From: Parafannyhessea umbonata
GTDB taxonomy: Bacteria; Actinomycetota; Coriobacteriia; Coriobacteriales; Atopobiaceae
Assembly: GCF_012844235.1 (NCBI RefSeq)
Contig: NZ_JABAGR010000011.1
Coordinates: forward strand, 1-43,411
Reading direction: 5' to 3'
DNA length: 43,411 bases
Position numbers and translations under genes: made by a program. The notes beneath the pieces are model-generated. The model saw only the letters and a list, made by a program, of their open reading frames with translations. It was not told where the DNA came from and searched no databases. Of this stretch, positions 30,315 to 38,728 are shown piece after piece; position 1 is the stretch's first letter, and each line of letters starts with the position of its first letter.

Positions 30315-31745
30315 CTACTCTGCAGACTCCGCCGCAGCCTCCTCTTCCAGGCGCTTCTGCGCAAGTTCCGGCGTGAGGCCGTGGTACTCCTCCGTGCGGC
30401 CCTTTGCGGAGACCACGCGGACCACCTCGCCAATGGCGAGAAGGACGAAGAACCCTATGAGCATCGGCATCTTGGAGGACACCTCGTCCGCGGACAGCGG
30501 CACGACGGTGGTGACGATAACGCCGACGAGCTCGACCATCGGGATGATCATCGCAGCCTTGAGCAGACCGCCCTTGAACGGCATCTTGTAGACGCGCTCG
30601 CGGTTGGGGTCGTTCTTGCGCAGGTTCATGAACGCCGGGAACATGGGGACATAGGTGAGCAGCAGGAAGACAACGGAGAGGCTGAACAGCATCCAGAAGA
30701 TTCCGTCCGAAATCGCCTCGATGGGAATAAGCTGAATGCAAAGGACGAGCGATGCCACAACGCCGTTGGTGATTGCCGCACCGTCCGGCATGCCGGTCTT
30801 GGGGTTCATCTTGCCGAAGACCTTTGGCATGTTACCGGTCTGGGCGGCGTAAGCCGCGACGGAGTTCACACCAAACGACCAAGATGCCATGTTTGCGAAG
30901 AACGTGATCAGGAACGCAACGCAGATGAGCTTGAACAGCCAGGAGTTGCCGACCATGGTCTGGACGGCCACGATCATGCCGTAATCAGGATCAATCTTGT
31001 CAGCGGGTATCGCCGCGCCGATGCCGAAGCCACAGAACAGGTAGATGACCGCGATGGCCGCACCGCCCATGATGATGGCACGGGGAATCTCGACCTTGGG
31101 GTTCTTCATGTCGCCGGTCATGGTGCAGATGACCTCGAAGCCCATGAAGTTGAAGATGATGATGGAGATGTAGCTGAGGCCATTCAGGCCGGAGGGCAGG
31201 AACGTCTGCGGACTCATGTCGTTTGCAAATCCATGCTGGGATGCGAACCAGATGCCCATGCAGCCGACGACCACGGCAATCGCGACCTTGATGATGGCGC
31301 CGCCGTTGAGGACCCACTCGGAGTCAGACACCTTCGAGAACGCCATGAACGTGACGATCCAGGTAAACGCAAGCTCGATGATGAGCGAGGTCGCGAGGTT
31401 GAACTGGATGCCAAAAGCCATGTTCAGGATGGGCGGGAACATGGTGGCGAGCGACGCGATCCAGAACGGGTAGTTCACCCAGTAGTAGTAGGACGCACGA
31501 GCTGCCCACTTATCGCCCAGCCCGTCGCGGATCCAGTCGATGATGCCGCCGTCGCTGTCGTAGGTGGTTCCCAGCTCCGCGACCGCGAGGCCGTACGGAA
31601 TCAGGAACGTGACGATCAGGAAGATCCACCAGAAGAACTGCTGGTTTCCGATCGCCGCGGCCGGCGCCGCCGCCTCGCAAACAAAGACGACGCAGATGAC
31701 CGTAGAGATGATGGTGAGGAACGATATCCCCCTCTTCTCCCCCAT
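30315..31745 (-). CDS. aguD: APC-superfamily agmatine/putrescine antiporter
   Basis: 476 residues from ATG 31745 (GAGGAG upstream). About twelve membrane spans. N-terminal FLTIISTVICVVFVCEAAAPAAAIGNQQFFWW carries the conserved G-x-G-like helix break of APC antiporters; IIFNFMGFEVICTMTGDMKNPKVEIPRA matches the substrate-binding TM6 and the motif after it. Its place between the putrescine carbamoyltransferase and agmatine deiminase genes supports electroneutral agmatine-in/putrescine-out exchange. The C-terminus is a Glu/Ala/Lys-rich cytoplasmic tail. The specific substrate is inferred from context. An intergenic 140 bases to aguA contains a degenerate GCGAGAAA word and one GCAAG unit. Confidence 0.93.
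   Translation of the reverse strand: MGEKRGISFLTIISTVICVVFVCEAAAPAAAIGNQQFFWWIFLIVTFLIPYGLAVAELGTTYDSDGGIIDWIRDGLGDKWAARASYYYWVNYPFWIASLATMFPPILNMAFGIQFNLATSLIIELAFTWIVTFMAFSKVSDSEWVLNGGAIIKVAIAVVVGCMGIWFASQHGFANDMSPQTFLPSGLNGLSYISIIIFNFMGFEVICTMTGDMKNPKVEIPRAIIMGGAAIAVIYLFCGFGIGAAIPADKIDPDYGMIVAVQTMVGNSWLFKLICVAFLITFFANMASWSFGVNSVAAYAAQTGNMPKVFGKMNPKTGMPDGAAITNGVVASLVLCIQLIPIEAISDGIFWMLFSLSVVFLLLTYVPMFPAFMNLRKNDPNRERVYKMPFKGGLLKAAMIIPMVELVGVIVTTVVPLSADEVSSKMPMLIGFFVLLAIGEVVRVVSAKGRTEEYHGLTPELAQKRLEEEAAAESAE
30434..30447 (+). repeat. Recurrent word inside aguD (TGGCGAGAAGGACG)
   Basis: One mismatch to the 14-mer; antisense to the coding strand and so not encoding GEKD. Confidence 0.5.
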
Positions 31746-31864
31746 GCAATCTCCTCTCTTCTTCTGTCCTATCAGGACGAGAAAAGCCACCCACCCCGAC
31801 GCGGCGCGGCGCCGGGGTGAGGGGCGTATTGGACGGGCACGCCCCGACCCTGAAGCACCTGGTA

Positions 31865-32944
31865 CTAGGCCTGGAGCTCCTCGATCTTCTTGAGGGCTGC
31901 GTGCAGCTCGGCCTTGGCAGAGTAGTCAACGTCCTCGTCGTTCAGCGGCGTGCGCTTTGCCAGCGCGGCGAGCAGCGCGCGGATGGAGTGCTTGCGGTTC
32001 TCCGCCTCGACCCAGCACAGGGAGCGCTCGGGGTCGTCCATGACCTCGTCCACGACCTCCTCGCCACGGGTGGCGGGCAGGCAGTGCATGAACTTGGAGT
32101 TGGGGCCGGCATAGTTCATCATGTCCATGGTGACCTGGTACTTGGGGTAGAACACGTCCATGTAGGACGCGCCGGACTCCTCCTGGTCGTACAGGCCGTA
32201 CCAAACGTCGGTGTACACGAAGTCGGCGCCCTTGATGCTCTCGATGTCATCGGAGATCACGATGGTGCCGCCGGACTCCTTGCAGTTCTTCTCGCCGATT
32301 TCCATAAGACGCTTGCCAAACGCCGCGCGCTCCTCGGGGGTGCCCACGTGCAGGGCGCCATCGGATATCTGGTGGCCCTTGGGGCCAAACTGCACGAAGT
32401 GCATGCCCATCTTGGAGCAGATGAACATGAGCGAGACGCACACCTGCGTGGCGTCACCAATGAATGCCAGCGTGCAGTCCTCGATCCTCTTGCCCTCGGG
32501 CAGGTTCTCCAGCATGGTCATGAGGTCGCCCATCTCCTGCGTGGGGTGGTTGAACTCGGACATGCCGTTGATGACGGGCACGGCGGAGCCGGCAGCCAGG
32601 CCCTCGACGTCCTTGTGGCGGTTGACGCGCGCCATCATCACGTCGAGCAGCGAGCCCATGACGCGGGCGGTGTCACCCAGGGACTCGTGGCCGCCAAGCT
32701 GGATGGTACCGGGGCCGTAGAACTGAGCGTGACCGCCGAGGTCGGTCATCGCGGTCTCAAACGAAATGCGGGTACGGGTGGAAACCTGCTGGAAGATCAT
32801 ACCAAGGGACTTGTTGCGCAGGAGGTGCGGGTAATAGCCATCGACCTTGATGGCCTTCTTCATCGCGAGGCCAAGGTCCTCGATCGCAAGAATCTGTTCC
32901 TTGGTGAAGTCGTTGGTGTCGATGAAATCCTTGGGCATTGCCAT
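31865..32944 (-). CDS. ptcA: Putrescine carbamoyltransferase
   Basis: 359 residues from ATG 32944 (AAGGGAG upstream). Phosphorolyses N-carbamoylputrescine to putrescine and carbamoyl phosphate. The carbamoyl-phosphate site STRTR is at 55-59, HPTQEMGDL and [13 protein letters not shown] are complete. The wording [45 protein letters not shown] and the long C-terminal helix are those of enterococcal/streptococcal putrescine, not ornithine, carbamoyltransferases. No arginine deiminase gene is nearby, supporting this choice. First gene of the cluster. The leader (32945-33200) holds an operator-like inverted repeat. Confidence 0.95.
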   Translation of the reverse strand: MAMPKDFIDTNDFTKEQILAIEDLGLAMKKAIKVDGYYPHLLRNKSLGMIFQQVSTRTRISFETAMTDLGGHAQFYGPGTIQLGGHESLGDTARVMGSLLDVMMARVNRHKDVEGLAAGSAVPVINGMSEFNHPTQEMGDLMTMLENLPEGKRIEDCTLAFIGDATQVCVSLMFICSKMGMHFVQFGPKGHQISDGALHVGTPEERAAFGKRLMEIGEKNCKESGGTIVISDDIESIKGADFVYTDVWYGLYDQEESGASYMDVFYPKYQVTMDMMNYAGPNSKFMHCLPATRGEEVVDEVMDDPERSLCWVEAENRKHSIRALLAALAKRTPLNDEDVDYSAKAELHAALKKIEELQA

Positions 32945-33144
32945 TGCGGTGCTCCCTTTCTCGAACCTTGCACGTAGCCGCCGGGCCCACCCCGGCCAGC
33001 CTGCTTTCACGACCATGGTGCAACGCGCCCGCGGCCAAGGCCAGTTTATCCGGGTTCCAATGCCGCTGAACTACACTAAACCGCGTACCAACCTCATTAA
33101 TCCCGCTGGTACACGGCATTGTATCGAGCTAACTGTTTTAGTCG

Positions 33145-33180
33145 CTTATACAGTTCGTTACGTTATGGTTTGCATAACGT
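33145..33180 (-). promoter_or_regulatory. Candidate promoter and operator of the agmatine cluster
   Basis: On the minus strand TATAAG (33145-33150) is a -10-like box without a convincing -35. Just upstream ACGTTAT and ATAACGT (33160-33166 and 33174-33180) form a perfect 7-bp inverted repeat with a 7-base spacer, in the position of an activator site overlapping -35. It would fit control by the LuxR-type regulator encoded at 39681, but the link is inferred. Confidence 0.45.
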
Positions 33181-33353
33181 TAGCCGTTCGTGCCAGTTTT
33201 CCTACCATTCGCTCCCGAACGCCCCATCGCCTCGAAACGCGGTTTAGGTGTGTTGCGGTCCCGCCGGAGACCTGCAAGCGGATGAGGTGCGGCATTGCCG
33301 GGATCCGTCTGGCACCCGTGAGGACCGGTGCCGCAGCCGCCGGGCAGGGCCGC

Positions 33354-33367
33354 AGGCGAGAAGGACG
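33354..33367 (+). repeat. Recurrent word (AGGCGAGAAGGACG), facing copy 1
   Basis: One mismatch to the 14-mer, non-coding, plus orientation; forms an inverted pair with the copy at 33475-33488 across the nagA terminator. Confidence 0.6.
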
Positions 33368-33398
33368 CGCCGCCTTCGCCGCAGCCGCTTCACTAACC

Positions 33399-33435
33399 AA
33401 AAAAGACTGGCCCCCAACGCGTTGTTGGGAGCCAG
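33399..33435 (-). terminator. Rho-independent terminator of nagA
   Basis: CTGGCTCCCAAC and GTTGGGGGCCAG arms (33407-33435, plus-strand complement) pair with one mismatch; the minus strand continues GTCTTTTTTGG. Confidence 0.85.
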
Positions 33436-33474
33436 CAAGGTGATGGCCTATGTGACGGCGTCAGGCGGAGCGGA

Positions 33475-33488
33475 CGCCCTTCTCGCCT
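33475..33488 (-). repeat. Recurrent word (AGGCGAGAAGGGCG), facing copy 2
   Basis: Two mismatches to the 14-mer, on the minus strand, overlapping the nagA stop codon by two bases. Confidence 0.5.
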
Positions 33489-34650
33489 ACTTCACGAGCA
33501 CGCCACCGACGTAGGTAGCGCGAACGGAGAGGTCCGCACCAAGCACCACCAGATCGGCAGCCCTGCCGGGCAGAATCTGCCCACATCGATCCGCAATGCC
33601 TGCTGAGCGCGCCGGAACTATTGTCGCCATTGCGACGGCATGCTCCAGCGACTCGACGCCCCAGTCGACGATGTTGCGCACCGCGCCGCCCATGGTGAGG
33701 ACGGAGCCCGCTATGTTGTTCTCGTCACGCAGCCGCGCCACGCCGCCGCTGAGCACGATAGGAAGCTCGCCGAGCATGTAGTCTCCATCGGGCATGCCCC
33801 CGCAACGCAGGCAGTCGCTCACCAGCGCAACCTCGCTCCAACCCTTCGCGCGCACGAGGGCGTCGGCGGCGGCGGGCATGACGTGCAGGCCGTCGCAGAT
33901 GAGCTCCGCGTAGGTGTTGTCAGTGGTCATGGCGCATCCAACGAGGCCGGGCATGCGATGGTGCAATCCACTCATGCCGTTGTACGTGTGAACGAAGACC
34001 GAGGCGCCGGCGTCGACCGCATGTCGTCCTTGCTCGCATGTTGCGTCGGAGTGCCCCAACGCCGTCACGACACCCATCTTTGCCGCACCGCGCACGTACG
34101 CATCGGAGCCCTTGCGCTCGGGCGCGAGCGCACTCTTGCGAATGAGGCCGTGCGCGGACTGCTGCCACTGCCTCAGCTTGTCGAGGCTGGGATCGCAAAG
34201 GTACGCGGGGTTCTGTGCACCCTTATGCTTCTCCGTGAAGAACGGGCCCTCCAGGAAGATTCCCTGGATGCGGGCCTCGGGGGAGCCGGCAGGACGCTCC
34301 TCCACGGTCCTGGCGATGCCGGCGCAAGCCTTGTCGATGGAATCGGTCGAGGCGGTCAGCGTTGTCGCGAGGATGGACGTTGTCCCCTTGTGCGCGAGCG
34401 CATCAAGAATCTTACGATTGCCGTTTGGGTCGCAGTCCATGAAGTCGTGGTTTGCGTAGCCATGTATGTGAGTGTCGACGAAGCCAGGCGCAACGGTAGC
34501 GTCGCCACAGTCGACGACCTCGAGGTCTGGCGAGGGGTCGTCCGAAACGCCCACAACGACCCCGTCACGCACCTCGAGAAAGCCACCGGGGCGGAAGCCA
34601 GAGGGAAGGAAGAACCCGCGAGCCTTGAGGGAAACGCTGTTGTCTGCCAA
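33487..34650 (-). CDS. nagA: N-acetylglucosamine-6-phosphate deacetylase
   Basis: 387 residues from a TTG start at 34650, chosen because AGGAGG lies 9 bases upstream and the longer frame above it is Arg/Cys-rich and unlike the family. It deacetylates GlcNAc-6-phosphate to glucosamine-6-phosphate. Amidohydrolase metal motif APGFVDTHIHGYANHDFMD, EGPFF, the ALGHSDATCEQG region, and HTYNGMSGLHHRMPGLVG are complete; DGLHV and SDCLRCGGMPDG carry substrate and catalytic Asp residues. nagB is not adjacent. Provides entry of amino sugars (mucin or cell-wall derived) to glycolysis. Confidence 0.96.
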   Translation of the reverse strand: MADNSVSLKARGFFLPSGFRPGGFLEVRDGVVVGVSDDPSPDLEVVDCGDATVAPGFVDTHIHGYANHDFMDCDPNGNRKILDALAHKGTTSILATTLTASTDSIDKACAGIARTVEERPAGSPEARIQGIFLEGPFFTEKHKGAQNPAYLCDPSLDKLRQWQQSAHGLIRKSALAPERKGSDAYVRGAAKMGVVTALGHSDATCEQGRHAVDAGASVFVHTYNGMSGLHHRMPGLVGCAMTTDNTYAELICDGLHVMPAAADALVRAKGWSEVALVSDCLRCGGMPDGDYMLGELPIVLSGGVARLRDENNIAGSVLTMGGAVRNIVDWGVESLEHAVAMATIVPARSAGIADRCGQILPGRAADLVVLGADLSVRATYVGGVLVK

Positions 34651-34866
34651 TATCCTGCACCTCCTGAGGACACGTCGTCGCCTTCGCGATGCGGCGCATG
34701 TGCGCCGGCCAGCAAGGTAGTTCAGCCTTACATGCCGATGCGCCAAGTGCCAAGGCCACAACTTGCGAAGACATACCACGACGAGCGCGACGCTACGAAT
34801 CATTACCGCTATGGTACACAAGACGTCGCGAGGTGGAACGACGAGCGGGTGTGGCGTTAGAAAAAA

Positions 34867-34904
34867 GAACCGGCCGCGAACTCTGTCGCGACCGGTTCCT
34901 TAGC
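34867..34904 (-). terminator. Rho-independent terminator of nifJ
   Basis: GAACCGGTCGCGA and TCGCGGCCGGTTC arms (34867-34898) with a 6-base loop are followed on the minus strand by TTTTTTCT. Very strong. Confidence 0.9.
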
Positions 34905-34932
34905 TAACGGCTAGTGGAGCGCGTTCTTCTCC

Positions 34933-37900
34933 CTACGCCTCGGCGTACATGGCCTTGAGCTTGAGCAGGTGCTCGTAGCGTGCCATTGCCGCAGCCTCGT
35001 TCTCGGCGAAGAGCTCCTTTGCGCGATCGGGGAACTCGCGCGTGAGGCGGCTGTAGCGGGCCTCGTTCATCAGGAACTCCTGGTAGCCCTCCTTCGGCTC
35101 CTTGGAGTCAAGGGTGAACTTCTTGCCGTCGGGAGCAGCGGGGTTGAAGCGGAAGAGGTTCCAGTAGCCGCAGTCGACTGCCTTCTTCATCTCTTCCTGA
35201 GCGTGCATCATGCCGCCCTTGGCGATGGAGTGCATCTCGCAGGGGCTGTAGCCGATGATCAGGGACGGTCCGTCATAGGCCTCTGCCTCGGCGATGGCCT
35301 TCAGGGTCTGCATCGGGTTGGCACCCATGGCGACCTGGGCGACGTAGACGTAGCCATAGGACATCTCGATCTCGGCAAGGGACTTCTTCTTGGTGGTCTT
35401 GCCCGCAGCGGCGAACTGTGCGACCTGACCAAGGTTGGAAGCCTTGGAGGCCTGTCCACCGGTGTTGGAGTAGACCTCGGTGTCGAAGACGAAGACGTTC
35501 ACGTTGTTGCCAGAGGCAAGCACGTGATCGAGGCCGCCGAAGCCGATGTCGTAGGCCCATCCGTCGCCGCCGAAGATCCAGAAGGACTTCTTGGAGAGGA
35601 AGGACTTGTCGGCGAGGATTGCCTTGGAGGCGTCAGAGCCGTCTGCCTCGAGCTGTGCCACGTACTCGGCAGCGGCAGCCTTGGACTCGGCGGTCTTGTC
35701 CTTCGCGGCAAGCCATGCGGTCGCAGACTCCTTGAGGCTCTCGGGGATGCCCTCGGTCTCGATGAGCTGCTCGGTCATGGTAGCAAGACGGTCCTGCTCG
35801 GCATCATAGCCAAGCTTCAGGCCGAGGCCGTGCTCGGCGTTGTCCTCGAACAGCGAGTTGTTCCAAGCGGGGCCGTGACCCTCGGCGTTGACGGTGAACG
35901 GTGAGGTCGCAGCGGGGTTGCCCCAGATCGAGGAGCAGCCGGTCGCGTTGCTGATGAACATGCGGTCGCCGAAGAGCTGGGTGACGAGACGTGCATAGGA
36001 GGTCTCGGCGCAGCCGGCGCAGGAGCCGGAGAACTCGAGCAGGGGCTTGTGGAACTGGGAGCCCTTGGGGTTCTTGTCGCTGGCGAGCTCGCTCTTCTCG
36101 CTCACCTTGTTGACGGCGTAGTCCCAGACCTCTGCCTGAGCGGCCTCTTCCTCCTGCGGCACCATGGTGAGGGCGCCACCGTTCTTGTAGTCGCTCTTCG
36201 GGCAGGCATACAGGCAGTTGTAGCAGCCCATGCAGTCCAGCGGGGAAACGACGATGGAGAAGGTGTAGCCGGTGTTCTTCGGCATCTTGAGGTCGGTGGT
36301 CTTCATGGCCTCAGGAGCGGCGGCCGCCTCCTCGGCGTTCATGGCAACCGGACGGATGGTCGCGTGCGGGCACACGAACGCGCAGTTGCAGCACTGGATG
36401 CACTTGCTGGGATCCCAACGCGGGACCATGACCGCGGTGCCGCGCTTCTCGTACGCGGAAGCACCGAGCTCGAACTGGCCGTCGGGGTTGTCCTTGAAGG
36501 CGGACACGGGCAGCGAGTCGCCGTCCATCTTGTCGATCGGGAAGAGAAGCTCGCGGACCTGCTTGACGATGGCGTCACGGCCCTCAAGCTTGACCTCGTG
36601 CTTAACGTCCTCGGCCTCTGCCCAGTCGGCAGGAACGTCGAACTTGCGGAACGCGGTCGCGCCGGCGTCGATGGCCTTCCAGTTGGCCTCGACGATGGCC
36701 TGGCCCTTCTTTGCGTAGGACTTCTCGGCGGCGTCCTTCATGTACTTTAGGGCGTCCTCGGCGGGAAGGACCTTCGCCAGGGCGAAGAACGCGGACTGGA
36801 GCACCGTGTTGGTGCGCTTGCCCATGCCGACCTTCGCAGCGAGGTCGATTGCGTCGATCAGGTAGACGGAGATGTTGTTCTTGGCGATGTAGCGCTTCGC
36901 CTCGGCAGGCATCTTCTCTGCGAACTCCGCGTCATCCCACTGGCAGTTGACCAGGAAGGTACCACCCGGCTTGACGTCGCGGACCATCTTGAAGCCCTTG
37001 ACGATGTAGCTGGGGTTGTGGCAGGCGACGAAGTCGGCCTTGGTGACGTAGTACGGCGAACGAATGGGGCTGTCACCAAAGCGCAGGTGCGAGATGGTGA
37101 CGCCGCCGGTCTTCTTGGAGTCGTACTGGAAGTAGGCCTGGACGTACTTGTCCGTGTGGTCGCCGATGATCTTGATGGAGTTCTTGTTCGCGCCGACGGT
37201 ACCGTCGCCGCCAAGACCCCAGAACTTGCACTCGATGGTGCCAGGAGCCGCCGTGTTGGGGGCGTCCGGATCCATCGGGAGCGAGAGGTTGGTGAGGTCG
37301 TCCACGATGCCGATGGTGAACTCGCGCTTCGGCTCGTCCTTCTTGAGCTCCTCGAAGACGGAGAACGCGGCCGCGGGCGGCTCGTCCTTCGAGCCGAGGC
37401 CGTAACGGCCACCGGTCACGACGAGATCAGACATGCCAGCCTCGTAAAGGGCGGTAACGACGTCCTGGTAGAGGGGCTCGCCAATGGAGCCGGGCTCCTT
37501 GGTGCGGTCGAGGACGGCGATCTTCTTGACGGTCTTCGGCAGGGCCGCGACGAAGTCCTTGATGGACCAAGGACGATAGAGGCGAACCTTGACCAGGCCG
37601 ACCTTCTCACCGTGGGCGTTGAGGTAGTCGATGACCTCCTCGAGCGTATCGCAGAAGGAGCCCATGCAGACAACGACGCGGTCCGCGTCGTCGGCGCCGT
37701 AGTAATCAAACAGGTGATAGCTGGTGCCGAGCTTCTCGTTGATCTTGTCCATATAGCCCTGGACGATCTCGGGGAGCGCGTCATACCTGCTGTTGCAGGC
37801 CTCGCGGTGCTGGAAGAAGATGTCGCCGTTCTCATGCGAGCCGCGGGAGTGCGGGTGATCGGGGTTCAGCGCGTGATCGCGGAACTCCTGCAGAGACTTC

Positions 37901-38490
37901 CAGTCGACCATGTCCTTGAGGTCGTCGAAGTCCCAGACGGCGACCTTCTGGATCTCGTGGGAGGTGCGGAAGCCGTCGAAGAAGTTCAGGAACGGGGTCT
38001 TGCCGGAGATGGCGGCAAGGTGGGCGACGGGAGCGAGGTCCATGACCTCCTGGACGTTGCCCTCGGCGAGCATGGCGAAGCCGGTCTGGCGGCAGGCCAT
38101 GACGTCGGAGTGATCGCCGAAGATGTTCAGCGCCTGCGTCGCGACGGTACGCGCGGAGACGTGGAAGACGCCGGGCAGGCCCTCGGCGGCAATCTTGTAC
38201 ATGTTCGGGATCATCAGAAGCAGACCCTGAGAAGCGGTGTAGGTGGTGGTCAACGCACCTGCGCCGAGAGAGCCGTGGACGGTACCGGAGGCACCAGCCT
38301 CAGACTCCATCTCGATGATCTTGACGGGGTTGCCGAAGATGTTCTTCAGACCCTTTGCCGCCCACTGGTCGACATGGTCGGCCATGGGGCTCGAGGGAGT
38401 GATCGGGTAAATGCCCGCCACCTCGGTGAATGCATACGAGACCCAGCCTGCGGCCTCGTTGCCGTCCATCGACTTGAACTTACGTTCCAT
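34933..38490 (-). CDS. nifJ: Pyruvate:ferredoxin (flavodoxin) oxidoreductase
   Basis: 1185 residues, the full single-chain homodimeric form. Oxidatively decarboxylates pyruvate to acetyl-CoA and CO2, reducing ferredoxin. Domains in order: N-terminal pyrimidine-binding domain (GNEAAGWVSYAFTEVAGIYPITPSSPM), domain II and the CoA-binding domain, the gamma domain (LGGDGTVGANKNSIKIIGDHT), two 4Fe-4S motifs (DPSKCIQCCNCAFVCPHATIRP and DCMGCYNCLYACP), and the C-terminal TPP domain (SCAGCAETSYARL, GDGWAYDIGFGGLDHVLASGNNVNVFVFDTEVYSNTGGQ) with proximal Cys ligands. ATG behind AAGGAGAGG. A 7-bp hairpin (38511-38528) lies 20 bases above the start. Marks an anaerobic fermentative metabolism. Confidence 0.98.
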   Translation of the reverse strand: MERKFKSMDGNEAAGWVSYAFTEVAGIYPITPSSPMADHVDQWAAKGLKNIFGNPVKIIEMESEAGASGTVHGSLGAGALTTTYTASQGLLLMIPNMYKIAAEGLPGVFHVSARTVATQALNIFGDHSDVMACRQTGFAMLAEGNVQEVMDLAPVAHLAAISGKTPFLNFFDGFRTSHEIQKVAVWDFDDLKDMVDWKSLQEFRDHALNPDHPHSRGSHENGDIFFQHREACNSRYDALPEIVQGYMDKINEKLGTSYHLFDYYGADDADRVVVCMGSFCDTLEEVIDYLNAHGEKVGLVKVRLYRPWSIKDFVAALPKTVKKIAVLDRTKEPGSIGEPLYQDVVTALYEAGMSDLVVTGGRYGLGSKDEPPAAAFSVFEELKKDEPKREFTIGIVDDLTNLSLPMDPDAPNTAAPGTIECKFWGLGGDGTVGANKNSIKIIGDHTDKYVQAYFQYDSKKTGGVTISHLRFGDSPIRSPYYVTKADFVACHNPSYIVKGFKMVRDVKPGGTFLVNCQWDDAEFAEKMPAEAKRYIAKNNISVYLIDAIDLAAKVGMGKRTNTVLQSAFFALAKVLPAEDALKYMKDAAEKSYAKKGQAIVEANWKAIDAGATAFRKFDVPADWAEAEDVKHEVKLEGRDAIVKQVRELLFPIDKMDGDSLPVSAFKDNPDGQFELGASAYEKRGTAVMVPRWDPSKCIQCCNCAFVCPHATIRPVAMNAEEAAAAPEAMKTTDLKMPKNTGYTFSIVVSPLDCMGCYNCLYACPKSDYKNGGALTMVPQEEEAAQAEVWDYAVNKVSEKSELASDKNPKGSQFHKPLLEFSGSCAGCAETSYARLVTQLFGDRMFISNATGCSSIWGNPAATSPFTVNAEGHGPAWNNSLFEDNAEHGLGLKLGYDAEQDRLATMTEQLIETEGIPESLKESATAWLAAKDKTAESKAAAAEYVAQLEADGSDASKAILADKSFLSKKSFWIFGGDGWAYDIGFGGLDHVLASGNNVNVFVFDTEVYSNTGGQASKASNLGQVAQFAAAGKTTKKKSLAEIEMSYGYVYVAQVAMGANPMQTLKAIAEAEAYDGPSLIIGYSPCEMHSIAKGGMMHAQEEMKKAVDCGYWNLFRFNPAAPDGKKFTLDSKEPKEGYQEFLMNEARYSRLTREFPDRAKELFAENEAAAMARYEHLLKLKAMYAEA

Positions 38491-38510
38491 ATCCTCTCCT
38501 TACATCCACC

Positions 38511-38528
38511 GGACGCTGCCAAGCGTCC
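38511..38528 (-). promoter_or_regulatory. Hairpin in the nifJ leader
   Basis: GGACGCT and AGCGTCC (7 bp, loop of 4) stand about 10 bases above the ribosome site. Could influence mRNA stability or translation; no known RNA motif. Confidence 0.35.
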
Positions 38529-38669
38529 GTTGTTTTGGCACGTGGCACAGGATCACGAGGGGAAAGCTCTCGTCGCTACTGCCAACATGAATGCGCGCCG
38601 AATCACATCGATGCACATACACTTGTATTATTGCTCAAAGTGGATGCAATATTCCTACAAAACGGTGAC

Positions 38670-38700
38670 CGTAATTCCCCTATTTTTAGTAGGGATTACG
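38670..38700. repeat. Inverted repeat CGTAAT..ATTACG around an AT loop
   Basis: CGTAAT (38670-38675) and ATTACG (38695-38700), with further CCTA/TAGG pairing inside, lie between the end of the aminotransferase-like gene (38729) and nifJ. Possible terminator of the former or nifJ operator. Confidence 0.4.
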
Positions 38701-38728
38701 TTTTCTCAGCTCATTGCCAGTGCGGCCC

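Larger units (their letters stand above)
32945..33486. other. 542-base gap before the agmatine cluster
   Basis: Bases 33050-33215 are AT-richer and carry a candidate promoter and several inverted repeats, including GTACCA/TGGTAC (33099-33124 region) and ACGTTAT/ATAACGT (33160-33180). Bases 33354-33488 hold the nagA terminator between two facing copies of the recurrent word. No gene called. Confidence 0.5.

Noticed and set aside
31865-32944. Ornithine carbamoyltransferase of an arginine deiminase operon
   Set aside because: No arcA is present, the neighbours are agmatine genes, and the sequence wording around [10 protein letters not shown] and FYPKYQV matches putrescine carbamoyltransferase.
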